This document shows, one piece after another, positions 15,920 through 25,230 of a stretch of DNA of 64,000 bases (the stretch's first letter is position 1; each line of letters opens with the position of its first letter). The notes below the pieces were generated by a model. It was not told where the DNA came from. It did no database searches and saw only the letters and a program-made list of their open reading frames with translations. Origin of the DNA: Micromonospora sediminicola (GTDB lineage Bacteria > Actinomycetota > Actinomycetes > Mycobacteriales > Micromonosporaceae); assembly GCF_900089585.1 (NCBI RefSeq), contig NZ_FLRH01000004.1, forward strand, positions 179,001-243,000, written 5' to 3'. Made by a program: the position numbers and the translations under genes.

Positions 15920-17509
15920 ATGGCGCGGCGGCAGTGGAGCATCGCGGGGCAGCTGTTCGCCCTCCAGGCGGTGGTGGTGACGCTGCTCGTCCTGGCCGGC
16001 GCCGGCGGCGCGGTCTGGCTCGCCCGCAACGACTCCCACCAGGCCGCCGAGGACGAGGTGCTGGCCGTGGCCCAGGCCGTGGCCCGCTCCCCCAGCGTTC
16101 GCGCGGCCCTCACCGCCCCCGACCCGTCGGCCACGCTCCAGCCGTACGCGGAGGCGACGCGGGTGGCCACCGGAACGGACTTCGTGGTGGTGATGGCCCC
16201 GGACCGGACCCGCTACTCGCACCCGACCGCCGAGCTGATCGGTCGGCCGTTCATCGGCGACATCGGCCCGGCGCTGGCCGGCGAGGCGTTAACCGTGACC
16301 AACGTCGGCACGCTCGGTGAGTCGGTGCGCGCGGTCGTCCCGGTGTACGGGGACGACGACCACGTCATCGGGCTGGTCTCGGTCGGCATCACCACCCGGG
16401 CGATCAACCGGAAGCTGCTCGCCCAGGCCCCGGTGCTGTTCGGCGCGGCCGTACCGGCGCTGGCGCTGGCGGCCACCGGCTCCTGGCTGCTCAGCCGGCG
16501 GCTGCGCCGGCAGACCCACGGACTCGGCCCGGCCCAGATGACCCGGATGTACGAGTACTACGACGCTGTCCTGCACTCCGTACGCGAAGGGTTGCTGGTG
16601 CTGACCCGGGACCGGCGGGTGGCGCTGGTCAACGACGAGGGGCGGCGGCTGCTCGGGCTGGCCGACGACGCGGCGGTGACCGACCGGCCGGTGGCCGCGA
16701 TCGACCTGCCGCCGGCGGTGGCCGAGCTGCTGGCCGCCGGCCGGGACGCGCACGACGAGCCGGTCCTGGCCGGCGACCGGGTGCTGGTGGCCAACCAGCG
16801 GACCACCCGCTTCGAGGGGGCGGTGCTCGGGACCGTGCTGACCCTGCGCGACCAGACCGAGCTGCGCAACCTGGCCAGCGAGCTGGACTCGGTACGCGCG
16901 TTGACCGAGGCGTTGCAGGCGCAGACCCACGAGTCGGCGAACCGGCTGCACACCGTGCTGACGCTGGTGGAGCTGGGCCGCACCGACGAGGCGGTCCGGC
17001 TGGCCACCCGCGACCTGGCGCTCGCCCAGCAGCTCACCGACCGGGTGGTCGGCGCGGTGACCGAACCGGCCCTGGCCGCGCTGCTGCTCGGCAAGTCGGC
17101 GCGGGCCGGCGAGCGCGGCGTGGACCTGGTGATCGAGCCGGACTGCCGGCTCGACGGCAGCCCGCTGCCCGGCACGGATCTGATCACCGTGGTCGGCAAC
17201 CTGGTCGACAACGCGCTCGACGCGGTGGCCGGCAGCCCGCCGCCGCGCCGGGTCCGGGTCTTCGTCGGCGCCGGTGACGACGAGTTGACCGTACGCGTCG
17301 GTGACAGCGGCCCCGGCCTCGCGCCGGAGCGGGTGGCGGACGCGTTCCGGCGCGGCTGGTCGACCAAGAGCGCCGGCCGAGGGCTCGGGCTCGCCCTGGT
17401 GGGGCAGGTGGTCCGCCGACACGGCGGCACGGCCGACGTGACCCGCACCGACGACGGCGAAACGGTCTTCACGGTCCGGCTGCCGCTGCCCCGGAGGGAC
17501 GCCCGGTGA
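15920..17509 (+). CDS. CitA/DcuS-type sensor histidine kinase
   Basis: 529 residues from ATG 15920; the frame extends far upstream without domains. Order: a transmembrane helix (about 10-32), an extracytoplasmic PDC/sCache sensor (about 35-170) with VMAPDRTRYSHPTAELIG and the conserved VPVYGDDDHVIGLVSVG, a second helix (about 175-195), a PAS domain (YYDAVLHSVREGLLVL), an H-box THESANRLHTVL of the DcuS class, and an ATPase domain with NLVDNALDAV, GDSGPGL and GRGLGLALVGQVV. It should sense extracellular di- or tricarboxylates and phosphorylate the overlapping regulator gene product. Confidence 0.93.
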   Translation: MARRQWSIAGQLFALQAVVVTLLVLAGAGGAVWLARNDSHQAAEDEVLAVAQAVARSPSVRAALTAPDPSATLQPYAEATRVATGTDFVVVMAPDRTRYSHPTAELIGRPFIGDIGPALAGEALTVTNVGTLGESVRAVVPVYGDDDHVIGLVSVGITTRAINRKLLAQAPVLFGAAVPALALAATGSWLLSRRLRRQTHGLGPAQMTRMYEYYDAVLHSVREGLLVLTRDRRVALVNDEGRRLLGLADDAAVTDRPVAAIDLPPAVAELLAAGRDAHDEPVLAGDRVLVANQRTTRFEGAVLGTVLTLRDQTELRNLASELDSVRALTEALQAQTHESANRLHTVLTLVELGRTDEAVRLATRDLALAQQLTDRVVGAVTEPALAALLLGKSARAGERGVDLVIEPDCRLDGSPLPGTDLITVVGNLVDNALDAVAGSPPPRRVRVFVGAGDDELTVRVGDSGPGLAPERVADAFRRGWSTKSAGRGLGLALVGQVVRRHGGTADVTRTDDGETVFTVRLPLPRRDAR

Positions 17510-18186
17510 GCGACGTCCGGGTGCTGGTGGTGGAGGACGAGCCGGTGCTGGCCGAGGCGCACAAGGCGTACACCGAGCGGGTGCCGGGCTTCGTGGTGGT
17601 CGGCGTCGCGCACACCGGCCGGGAGGCGATGGCGGCGCTGCGGCCCGGCGGGGGTGCGGACGTCGACCTGGTGCTGCTCGACTTCCGCCTGCCCGACCTG
17701 CACGGGCTGGAGGTGTGCCGGGCGTTGCGGGCGTCCGGCAGCGGCACCGACGTGCTGGCGGTGACGTCGGCGCGGGACCTGGCGGCGGTGCGGACCGCGG
17801 TCTCCCTCGGGGTCACCCACTACCTGCTCAAGCCGTTCACCTTCGCCGCGTTCCGCGACAAGCTGGAGCGGTACGCGGAGTACCGGCGGCACGCGCTGGC
17901 CGAGGGCGAGGTGGCCGCGCAGCACGAGGTGGACCGGATGTTCGCCACGTTGCGCGGCGCGGCGGCGCACACGCTGCCGAAGGGGCTGGACGAGCAGACC
18001 CTGAACACGGTGCTGGCGGCGCTCGGCGCGCAGGGCCGCTCCGCGACAGAGGTGGGCGCGCGTACCGGGATCTCCCGGGTGACCGCGCGACGCTACCTGG
18101 AGTATCTGGTGTCGGTGGAGCGCGCGGCCCGCACACCCCGGTACGGGACGCCGGGCCGGCCGGAGATGGAGTATCGGCCGACCTGA
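17506..18186 (+). CDS. CitB/DcuR-family response regulator
   Basis: 226 residues, GTG start overlapping the kinase stop as GTGA. The receiver domain (1-125) has the acidic pair DE in VVEDEPVLAEAH, the phosphoacceptor Asp in LVLLDFRLPDLHG and the Lys in LLKPFTF. After a linker the C-terminal HTH (about 170-215) reads SATEVGARTGISRVTARRYLEYL, typical for the DcuR/CitB class. It probably activates dctA in response to dicarboxylates. It converges on dnaE. Confidence 0.93.
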   Translation: MSDVRVLVVEDEPVLAEAHKAYTERVPGFVVVGVAHTGREAMAALRPGGGADVDLVLLDFRLPDLHGLEVCRALRASGSGTDVLAVTSARDLAAVRTAVSLGVTHYLLKPFTFAAFRDKLERYAEYRRHALAEGEVAAQHEVDRMFATLRGAAAHTLPKGLDEQTLNTVLAALGAQGRSATEVGARTGISRVTARRYLEYLVSVERAARTPRYGTPGRPEMEYRPT

Positions 18187-18198
18187 CGTCACCGCCGG

Positions 18199-21100
18199 TC
18201 AGCTCACGTTGGCCGGGCCCAGCACGCTCTTCAGGTCGCCCATCAGGGCGGTGGTCGGCGCGACCCGGAACGGGCCGAGGCGCAGCGTGGTGACCTTGCC
18301 GCCGTTGAGCAGCTTGACGTGCACCTCGCAGTCGCCCGGGTGCAGCACCAGCGTCTCCTTCAGCCGCTCGACCAGCGGCGGGGTGCAGCGGTGCACCGGA
18401 ATGGTCAGGGTGACCGGCTTGTTCGCCGGGTTGCTGGTGACGTCCGGCATGGACATGTCCATCGCCATGATCCGGGGGGTGTCGTCGCGCCGGTCCACCC
18501 GGCCCTTGACCACCACGATGGCGTCCTCGGCGATGTATTGCCCGATCACCTCGTAGGTGTTCGGGAAGAACAGCGTCTCCACGCCGCCGGCCAGGTCCTC
18601 CAGAGTGGCCGAGGCCCAGGCCCGGCCCTGCTTGGTGACCCGGCGCTGCACGCCGGAGAGGATGCCGGCGAGGGTGACGACCGCGCCGTCGGGCACGGTG
18701 CCCTCCTCGGAGAGCGCGGCGATGGTGGTGTCCGCGGCGGCGCCGAGCACGTGCTCCAGGCCGAACAACGGGTGGTCGGAGACGTAGAGGCCGAGCATCT
18801 CGCGTTCGAAGGCGAGCTTGTCGCGCTTGTCCCACTCCCCCTCGCCGATGACCGGCATGACGGTCGTGCTGCCGCCGGTGTCCGCGTCGCCGAAGCCGGC
18901 GCCGAACAGGTCGTACTGGCCGACCGCCTCCTTGCGCTTGACGTCGGCGTACGCGTCGATGGCGTCGGCGTGCACCGCCAGCAGGCCCTTGCGGGGGTGG
19001 TTGAGCGAGTCGAACGCGCCGGCCTTGATCAGCGATTCGATGGTCTTCTTGTTGCAGACCACCGCGTCCACCTTGGACAGGAAGTCGTAGAAGTCGGTGT
19101 AGTCGCCCTTCTCGTCGCGGCACCGCATGATCGAGGCGACCACGTTCGCGCCGACGTTGCGCACCGCGCCGAGACCGAAGCGGATCTCCTTGCCGACCGG
19201 GGTGAACGGGCCGGCCGAGGTGTTCACGTCCGGCGGGAGGACCTGGATGCGCATCCGGCGGCACTCGGACAGGTACATGGCCATCTTGTCCTTGTCGTCA
19301 CCGACGGAGGTGAGCAACGCGGCCATGTACTCGGCGGGGTAGTGCGCCTTCAGGTAGGCGGTCCAGTAGGAGACCAGGCCGTACGCGGCGGAGTGGGCCT
19401 TGTTGAACGCGTAGCCGGCGAACGGGACGAGCACGTCCCACACCGCCTGGATGGCCTCGTCGGAGTAGCCGCGCTCGCGGCAGCCGTCCCGGAACGGGAT
19501 GAACTCCTTGTCCAGGATCTCCTTCTTCTTCTTGCCCATCGCCCGGCGCAGCAGGTCCGCCTGGCCGAGCGTGTAGCCGGCGAGGATCTGCGCGGCGCGC
19601 TGCACCTGCTCCTGGTAGACGATCAGGCCGTAGGTCGGGGCGAGGATCTCGCGCAGCGGCTCCTCCAGCTCCGGGTGGATCGGGGTGATCTCCTGGAGGC
19701 CGTTCTTGCGCAGCGCGTAGTTGGTGTGCGAGTCGACGCCCATCGGGCCGGGGCGGTAGAGCGCCAGCACGGCCGAGATGTCCTCGAAGTTGTCCGGCTT
19801 CATCAGCCGCAGCAGCGAGCGCATCGGCCCGCCGTCGAGCTGGAAGACGCCCAGCGTGTCACCGCGGGCGAGCAGCTCGTACGCCTGCCGGTCGTCCAGC
19901 GGCAGACCCAGCAGGTCCAGCTCCAGGTTGTGGTTGAGCCGGATGTTCTTCACCGCGTCGTCGATGATCGTCAGGTTGCGCAGGCCGAGGAAGTCCATCT
20001 TCAGCAGCCCGAGCGACTCGCAGGTCGGGTAGTCGAACTGCGTGATGATGACGCCGTCGGAGTCACGCCGCATCAGCGGGATGTGCTCGATGATCGGCTC
20101 GGCGGACATGATGACGCCGGCCGCGTGCACGCCGGTCTGCCGGATCAGGCCCTCGATGCCCTTCGCGGTCTCGATCACCTTCTTGACGTCCGGGTCGGAC
20201 TCGTAGAGGCCCCGGATCTCGCCCGCCTCGGCGTAGCGCGGGTGCTTCGGGTCGAAGATGCCGGACAGCGGGATGTCCTTGCCCATCACCGCCGGGGGCA
20301 TGGCCTTGGTGATCCGGTCGCCGACCGCGTACGGGAAACCCAGCACGCGGGCCGAGTCCTTGATCGCGGCCTTCGCCTTGATCGTGCCGAACGTGGCGAT
20401 CTGCGCGACCTTGTCCTCGCCCCACTTGTCGGTCACGTACTTGATGACCTCACCGCGCCGGCGCTCGTCGAAGTCGATGTCGACATCCGGCATCGAGACG
20501 CGCTCGGGGTTGAGGAACCGCTCGAAGATCAGGCCGTGCGGGATCGGGTCCAGGTCGGTGATGCCCAGCGCGTACGCGACCAGCGAGCCGGCGGCCGAGC
20601 CACGGCCCGGGCCGACCGCGATGCCCTGGTTCTTGGCCCACTGGATGAAGTCGGCGACCACGAGGAAGTAGGACGGGAAGCCCATCTGGATGATGACGCC
20701 CAGCTCGTACTCGGCCTGGACGACGTGGCCCTCCGGGATGCCGTTCGGGAAGCGGCGCTTGAGCCCGGCGAACGTCTCCTTGCGGAACCAGGACTCCTCG
20801 GTCTCGCCGTCGGGGATCGGGAACCGTGGCATCAGGTTGTGGAAGGTGAACATGCCGGTGGGGTCGACCTTCTCGGCCACCAGCAGCGTGTTGCGGCAGC
20901 CCTGCTGCCACAGCTCGGAGGAGTCGACCGCGCGCATCTGGTCGGCGGACTTGACGAAGTAGCCGCCGCCCTCGAACCGGAACCGGTTCGGGTCGGCCAC
21001 GTTGCTGCCGGTCTGCACGCACAGCAGCACGTCGTGCGCCTCGGCCTGGGCCTCGTGGGTGTAGTGCGAGTCGTTGGTGACCACCGGCGGGATGTCGAGC

Positions 21101-21732
21101 TTGCGGGCGATCTCGGTGAGCCCGTCGCGGACCCGGCGCTCGATGTCGAGGCCGTGGTCCATGATCTCCAGGAAGTAGTTGTCCTTGCCGAAGATGTCCT
21201 GGTAGGCGGCGGCGACCTTGAGCGCCTCGTCGAACTGGCCGAGCCGCAGCCGGGTCTGCACCGCGCCGGACGGGCAGCCGGTGGTGGCCATGATGCCCTC
21301 GGCGTGCTCGGCGATCAGCTCCATGTCCATCCGGGGCCACTTGACGTAGTGGCCCTCCATGGAGGCGCGGGAGTTGAGCCGGAACATGTTGTGCAGGCCG
21401 GTGCGGTTCGCCGCCCACATGGTCATGTGGGTGATGGCGCCGTTGCCGGAGACGTCGTCGCTCTTCTGCTCGGGGCGTCCCCACTTGACCCGTGCCTTGT
21501 GGAAGCGCGACTCCGGCGCCACGTACGCCTCGACGCCGAGGATGGGCTTGACCCCGGCGGCCATGGCCTGCTTGTAGAAGTCGTTCGCGCCGTGCATGTT
21601 GCCGTGGTCGGTGATCGCCACCGCCGGCATGCCGAGCCGCGCCGCCTCGGCGAATAGGTCCTTGAGCCGGGCCGCCCCGTCGAGCATCGAGTACTCGGTG
21701 TGTACGTGCAGATGCGCGAACGAATCGCCCAT
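18199..21732 (-). CDS. dnaE: DNA polymerase III alpha subunit (DnaE1)
   Basis: 1177 residues, the length of actinobacterial DnaE1. N-terminal PHP domain with HLHVHTEYSMLDG; polymerase active site MPDVDIDFDERRR with the metal-binding Asp residues; fingers with GPGRGSAAGSLVAY; helix-hairpin-helix and OB-fold regions after about residue 830; the tail has a beta-clamp-contact region. It is the replicative polymerase. The start at MGDSFAHLHVH is firm because the PHP motif begins at once. The full-length antisense frame across this gene is a GC-skew shadow. Confidence 0.97.
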   Translation of the reverse strand: MGDSFAHLHVHTEYSMLDGAARLKDLFAEAARLGMPAVAITDHGNMHGANDFYKQAMAAGVKPILGVEAYVAPESRFHKARVKWGRPEQKSDDVSGNGAITHMTMWAANRTGLHNMFRLNSRASMEGHYVKWPRMDMELIAEHAEGIMATTGCPSGAVQTRLRLGQFDEALKVAAAYQDIFGKDNYFLEIMDHGLDIERRVRDGLTEIARKLDIPPVVTNDSHYTHEAQAEAHDVLLCVQTGSNVADPNRFRFEGGGYFVKSADQMRAVDSSELWQQGCRNTLLVAEKVDPTGMFTFHNLMPRFPIPDGETEESWFRKETFAGLKRRFPNGIPEGHVVQAEYELGVIIQMGFPSYFLVVADFIQWAKNQGIAVGPGRGSAAGSLVAYALGITDLDPIPHGLIFERFLNPERVSMPDVDIDFDERRRGEVIKYVTDKWGEDKVAQIATFGTIKAKAAIKDSARVLGFPYAVGDRITKAMPPAVMGKDIPLSGIFDPKHPRYAEAGEIRGLYESDPDVKKVIETAKGIEGLIRQTGVHAAGVIMSAEPIIEHIPLMRRDSDGVIITQFDYPTCESLGLLKMDFLGLRNLTIIDDAVKNIRLNHNLELDLLGLPLDDRQAYELLARGDTLGVFQLDGGPMRSLLRLMKPDNFEDISAVLALYRPGPMGVDSHTNYALRKNGLQEITPIHPELEEPLREILAPTYGLIVYQEQVQRAAQILAGYTLGQADLLRRAMGKKKKEILDKEFIPFRDGCRERGYSDEAIQAVWDVLVPFAGYAFNKAHSAAYGLVSYWTAYLKAHYPAEYMAALLTSVGDDKDKMAMYLSECRRMRIQVLPPDVNTSAGPFTPVGKEIRFGLGAVRNVGANVVASIMRCRDEKGDYTDFYDFLSKVDAVVCNKKTIESLIKAGAFDSLNHPRKGLLAVHADAIDAYADVKRKEAVGQYDLFGAGFGDADTGGSTTVMPVIGEGEWDKRDKLAFEREMLGLYVSDHPLFGLEHVLGAAADTTIAALSEEGTVPDGAVVTLAGILSGVQRRVTKQGRAWASATLEDLAGGVETLFFPNTYEVIGQYIAEDAIVVVKGRVDRRDDTPRIMAMDMSMPDVTSNPANKPVTLTIPVHRCTPPLVERLKETLVLHPGDCEVHVKLLNGGKVTTLRLGPFRVAPTTALMGDLKSVLGPANVS

Positions 21733-21853
21733 GCGTGGCGCCCCCCGGGTTGTGGATCAAGCTGCGTCGGAGTCGACCGACCCACCCTACCGAGGCGGTC
21801 CGACCGGCTCCACCGTCCGCGCCGGGGGTGGCCGGCGTCTCTCCCGACGGACC

Positions 21854-21917
21854 GGTGTATGCCACACGACGGTGTATCTGCTTGCAATGGTGTGTGGCAC
21901 ACACTATCGTGTGTCAC
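21854..21917 (+). promoter_or_regulatory. PadR promoter with nested operators, leaderless start
   Basis: TTGCAA (21882-21887) and TATCGT (21905-21910) are 17 bp apart and fit -35/-10 boxes; the ATG follows 7 bases later, so the message is probably leaderless. ACACAC-TATC-GTGTGT (21899-21914) straddles the -10. GCCACAC (21861-21867) and GTGTGGC (21892-21898) form another inverted pair, and GGTGTAT repeats at 21854 and 21871. Such TGT/ACA-rich dyads suit PadR regulators, so autorepression is likely. The dnaE promoter shares this divergent gap. Confidence 0.6.
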
Positions 21918-22259
21918 ATGGTCACCGACGAGGTCCTCCGGACCCACCTCCAGGAGCTGCGACGCGGCACGATCGTGGTGGCCAGCCTGGTCGCCCTGCG
22001 CCGCCCCGACTACGGCTACGCCCTGCTGCAACGGTTGGCCGCGCACGGCTTCGCGGTCGACGCCAACACGCTCTACCCGCTGCTGCGCCGGCTCGAGGAA
22101 CAGGGCCTGCTGACCAGCGAGTGGAACACCGAGGAGAGCCGGCCGCGCAAGTTCTACCGCACCAGCGACGACGGCGAGACGGTGCTGGGCCGCCTGCTCG
22201 ACGACCTGACCGCGGTCCAGACGTCCGTCACCCAGCTGATCGAAGGAGTAGGGCGATGA
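21918..22259 (+). CDS. PadR-family transcriptional regulator
   Basis: 113 residues. LRRGTIVVASLVALRRPDYGYALLQRL, then TLYPLLRRLEEQGLLTSEW and GRPRKFY-like RPRKFYRTSDDGE are the winged-helix and wing of short PadR proteins. The ATG at 21918 was chosen because the DNA-binding domain begins there and a promoter ends just before it. The stop overlaps the start of the next gene as ATGA, the usual arrangement in which a PadR represses its own membrane-protein partner. Confidence 0.92.
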   Translation: MVTDEVLRTHLQELRRGTIVVASLVALRRPDYGYALLQRLAAHGFAVDANTLYPLLRRLEEQGLLTSEWNTEESRPRKFYRTSDDGETVLGRLLDDLTAVQTSVTQLIEGVGR

Positions 22260-23200
22260 GTTCCCTGACCGACCGCTACCTCGCGGCCACCCTGCGCACC
22301 GTGCCGGCCCCGCGCCGCGCCGAGCTCGCCGAGGAGCTGCGCGCCTCCATCGCCGACATGATCGACGACCGGACCGCCGGCGGGCAGGACCACGCCTCCG
22401 CCGAGCGCGAGGTGCTCACCGAGATGGGCAACCCCGAGCAGCTCGCGGCCCGCTACAGCGACCGCACGCTCCAGCTCATCGGCCCGCGCTACTACCTGCT
22501 CTGGTGGCGGGTGCTGCGGATGCTGCTCACCTGGATCCCGGCGATCGTCGGCGTGGTCACCGGCGTGGTCAAGGCGACGGTCGGCGGCGAACCGGGCGCG
22601 GCGATCGGCGCCGGCATCGCCAGCGCGTTGCAGACGGCCGTGCAGATCGCGTTCTGGGTCACGCTGTCCTTCGCCGTCCTGGAGCGCACCCGGACCCCGC
22701 TGGGCCTGCCCGAGTGGACCGTCGACCAACTCCCGGAGGAGACCCACGACCGGCAGATCAGCCAGCCGGACAGCGTGGCGTCCGTGGTGTTCCTGCTCGG
22801 CACGGTCGGCGTCCTCGTCGGGCAGCACTTCCAGCACTGGGCCAGCGGCGACGGCTCCCGGCTGCCGGTGCTCGACCCGGCGCTCTGGAGCTTCTGGCTC
22901 CCGGCGCTGATCGTGGTGCTGCTGGCCACCGTCGGTCTGGAGATCGCGAAGTACCGGTCGGGCCGGTGGACCTGGCCGCTGGTCGCGGTCAACGCGCTGC
23001 TCAACCTGGCGTTCGCGGCGCCGGTGGTGTGGCTGCTGCTGACCGACCGGATGCTCAACCCGGACCTGGTCGAGCGGTTCGCCTGGCTCCGCGAGGGCGG
23101 GGCGGACGACGTCGCCCGGATCGCCGTGGTGGTCACCGTGGTCATCGCGGTCTGGGACGTGATCGACAGCGCGGTCAAGGCGGTTCGCGCCCGCCGCTGA
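22256..23200 (+). CDS. Membrane protein with HAAS-like/permease-prefix domain
   Basis: 314 residues. The first 80 residues (YLAATLRTVPAPRRAELAEELRASIADMIDD ... EREVLTEMGNPEQLAARYSDR; key words RAELAEELRA and LTEMGNPEQLA) match the HAAS/permease-prefix helical domain commonly encoded next to PadR genes. Then come about six transmembrane helices in two or three groups, between about 85 and 310. Translation is coupled to PadR. Function unknown; related gene pairs respond to cell-envelope stress or to antibiotics. Confidence 0.8.
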   Translation: MSSLTDRYLAATLRTVPAPRRAELAEELRASIADMIDDRTAGGQDHASAEREVLTEMGNPEQLAARYSDRTLQLIGPRYYLLWWRVLRMLLTWIPAIVGVVTGVVKATVGGEPGAAIGAGIASALQTAVQIAFWVTLSFAVLERTRTPLGLPEWTVDQLPEETHDRQISQPDSVASVVFLLGTVGVLVGQHFQHWASGDGSRLPVLDPALWSFWLPALIVVLLATVGLEIAKYRSGRWTWPLVAVNALLNLAFAAPVVWLLLTDRMLNPDLVERFAWLREGGADDVARIAVVVTVVIAVWDVIDSAVKAVRARR

Positions 23201-23210
23201 GGTCCCGACC

Positions 23211-23244
23211 GGCCCGGCGCCGCCCGCACCGGGCGCGCCGGGCC
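23211..23244. terminator. Bidirectional hairpin between convergent genes
   Basis: GGCCCGGCGC (23211-23220) pairs exactly with GCGCCGGGCC (23235-23244) over a 14-base loop, between the ends of the membrane protein and the acetyltransferase genes. Confidence 0.55.
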
Positions 23245-23261
23245 CTCGGGTACGCCGGGCT

Positions 23262-23822
23262 TCAGGCCGTCGCGCGCCACTCCCGTGCCAGCAGGGCGTA
23301 GACCGCCTCGTCGGTCCACTCCCCCTTGACGAACTCGTTCTCCCGCAGGTGCGCCTCGCGCCGCATGCCCAACCGCTCCAGCACCCGGGCGGAGGCCGTG
23401 TTGCGGGCGTCCAGCCGACCGACGATCCGGTGCAGGCCCAACCCGTCGAAGCCGAGTCGCAGCAGCTCCCGGGCCGCCTCGGTGACGTACCCCCGACCGG
23501 TGTGGTCCGGGTGGGCCGCGTAGCCGATCTCGCCCTGCCGGTGCTCGCCGCTGGTCCAGTTCAGCAGCACGTCCCCGACGACCACGCCGGTGTCGGGCAG
23601 CGTCACCGCCAACTGGAGCACGTCGCCCGGCGCCCGCAACGCGGTCCGGCGGACCATCCGGTCGATCGCCGGCCGCACCGACTCGTCGTCGTAGGGCTCC
23701 TGGTAGAGAAAGCGGGTGACCTCCGGGCGGCCCCGGTAGTCCCGGACGACGGCCAGGTCGGCCGTGGTGAAGGCGCGCAGCACCAGGCGCCCGGTGCGCA
23801 GCGGCAGATCGGGTACGAGCAC
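23262..23822 (-). CDS. GNAT acetyltransferase, RimJ/RimL type
   Basis: 186 residues. The N-terminus LRTGRLVLRAFTTADLAVVRDY, the acetyl-CoA loop GYAAHPDHTGRGYVTEAA (read as HTGRGYVTEA) and LHRIVGRLDARNTASARVLERLGM are characteristic of RimJ/RimL-like N-acetyltransferases (Acetyltransf_3). Targets may be N-termini or small amines; the substrate is open. It stands alone between two plus-strand operons. Confidence 0.88.
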   Translation of the reverse strand: MLVPDLPLRTGRLVLRAFTTADLAVVRDYRGRPEVTRFLYQEPYDDESVRPAIDRMVRRTALRAPGDVLQLAVTLPDTGVVVGDVLLNWTSGEHRQGEIGYAAHPDHTGRGYVTEAARELLRLGFDGLGLHRIVGRLDARNTASARVLERLGMRREAHLRENEFVKGEWTDEAVYALLAREWRATA

Positions 23823-23946
23823 CGAGGCAGGCTACGCCCCCACCCGCGCCCCGGTCAGCCCGGTTTCCCTCGTCGATCAGGGTGGGTCGGGTGGCGGGGG
23901 TGCCCTTGCGGTCGGGGCGGGCGGGGGCGGGTGGCATGGTCGTACG

Positions 23947-25230
23947 GTGAGCACCGCGACCACCACCGGCTGGCGACGGCCGGGTCCCACCGCCGAGCAG
24001 CTCCGCACCGACCTCTGGATCGGCCTCGGAGTCACCGTGCTGGCCCTGTTCGAGCTGACCCTCGCCCGCAGCACCGGGGCGTTCCTGCTCGGTCTGCCGC
24101 CGAGCCTGGCCGAACAGATCTTCTGGACGGCGGCGGCGACCGCGCCGCTGGCCCTGCGCCGACGGTGGCCCACCGCGGTCGCGGTGTTCATCTCGATCGC
24201 CTTCATCGCCGGGCAGGCCCGGGCGGTCCCGCTGTCCCAGCTCCCGTCGGGGGCGCTCTTCGCCGCGCTCTACACCCTCGGCGCCTGGGGCACCGACCGG
24301 CGACTGGCCGGGCGGGTCCGGGTCGCCATCATCGGCGCGATGTTCGGCTGGCTGGGACTGTCGCTCGCGCTGCGCGCCGACCAGCTCTCGGCGAGCGCCT
24401 TCGACGGCGCCGCCGGCCCGGTGCCGCCGGTGCTCGCGGCCGTCATCAACGGCGTTCTGTACAACGTCCTGTTCTTCGCCTTCGCCTACTACTCCGGCCA
24501 GACCGCCTGGGTGGCCGCGCGCCGCCGGCACGAGCTGCGGGAGCAGGCCGAGCAGCTGCGCCGCTCGCAGGAGGAGGCGCGCGAGCGGGCGGTGATGGGG
24601 GAACGGGTCCGCATCGCCCGGGAGCTGCACGACGTGGTCGCCCACCACGTGTCGGTCATGGGCGTGCAGGCCGCCGCGTGCCGGCGGGTGTTCGACCGCG
24701 ACCCGGACAAGGCGCGTACCGCGCTGACCGCCATCGAGGAGACGGCCCGCACCTCGGTGGACGAGCTGCGCCGGATGCTCGGCGTGCTGCGGGACCCGAG
24801 CGTCACGTCCGGCGCCGGGCCCACCGACACCGCCGGCATCGAGCAGGTCGCCGCGCTGGTCGACCGGGCCCGCGAGACCGGGCTGCGGACCCGGCTCGGG
24901 GTGTACGGCGACCCGACGCCGCTGCCCCGCTCGGTGTCCCAGGCGGCGTACCGGATCGTGCAGGAGGCGGTGACGAACGTGGTCAAGCACGCGTCCGCCA
25001 CGTCGCTGGACGTGCGGATCCGCTACCTCGACCGGGAGCTGGAGGTCGACGTGAGCGACGACGGGCGCGGCGGAGGGCCCGGCGGTGGGGGTGGACTCGG
25101 CCTGATCGGCATGCGTGAGCGGGCCACCGCGCACGGCGGTGAGCTGGAGGCCGGGCCGAGGGCCGGTGGCGGCTTCCGGGTGCGGGCCCGTCTGCCGCTG
25201 GCCCCCGAGACGGCCGGGCGAGCGGCGTGA
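23947..25230 (+). CDS. Two-component sensor histidine kinase, NarL/DesK type
   Basis: 427 residues, GTG start at 23947; upstream frame lacks domains. About five or six transmembrane helices fill residues 20-180. A coiled segment leads to the HisKA_3 dimerisation box ARELHDVVAHHVSVMGVQA with the phospho-His, and the ATPase domain has QEAVTNVVKHASA, DDGRGGGPGGGG and GLIGMRERA. The arrangement is that of the DesK-like kinases that pair with LuxR-type regulators. The stop overlaps the regulator start as GTGA. Confidence 0.92.
   Translation: MSTATTTGWRRPGPTAEQLRTDLWIGLGVTVLALFELTLARSTGAFLLGLPPSLAEQIFWTAAATAPLALRRRWPTAVAVFISIAFIAGQARAVPLSQLPSGALFAALYTLGAWGTDRRLAGRVRVAIIGAMFGWLGLSLALRADQLSASAFDGAAGPVPPVLAAVINGVLYNVLFFAFAYYSGQTAWVAARRRHELREQAEQLRRSQEEARERAVMGERVRIARELHDVVAHHVSVMGVQAAACRRVFDRDPDKARTALTAIEETARTSVDELRRMLGVLRDPSVTSGAGPTDTAGIEQVAALVDRARETGLRTRLGVYGDPTPLPRSVSQAAYRIVQEAVTNVVKHASATSLDVRIRYLDRELEVDVSDDGRGGGPGGGGGLGLIGMRERATAHGGELEAGPRAGGGFRVRARLPLAPETAGRAA

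Noticed and set aside
18319..21657. Long open frame antisense to dnaE (over 1100 codons)
   Set aside because: It mirrors the codon pattern of dnaE in very GC-rich DNA, is full of Arg/Gly/Val runs, and has no domain or ribosome site. The dnaE motifs are on the other strand.
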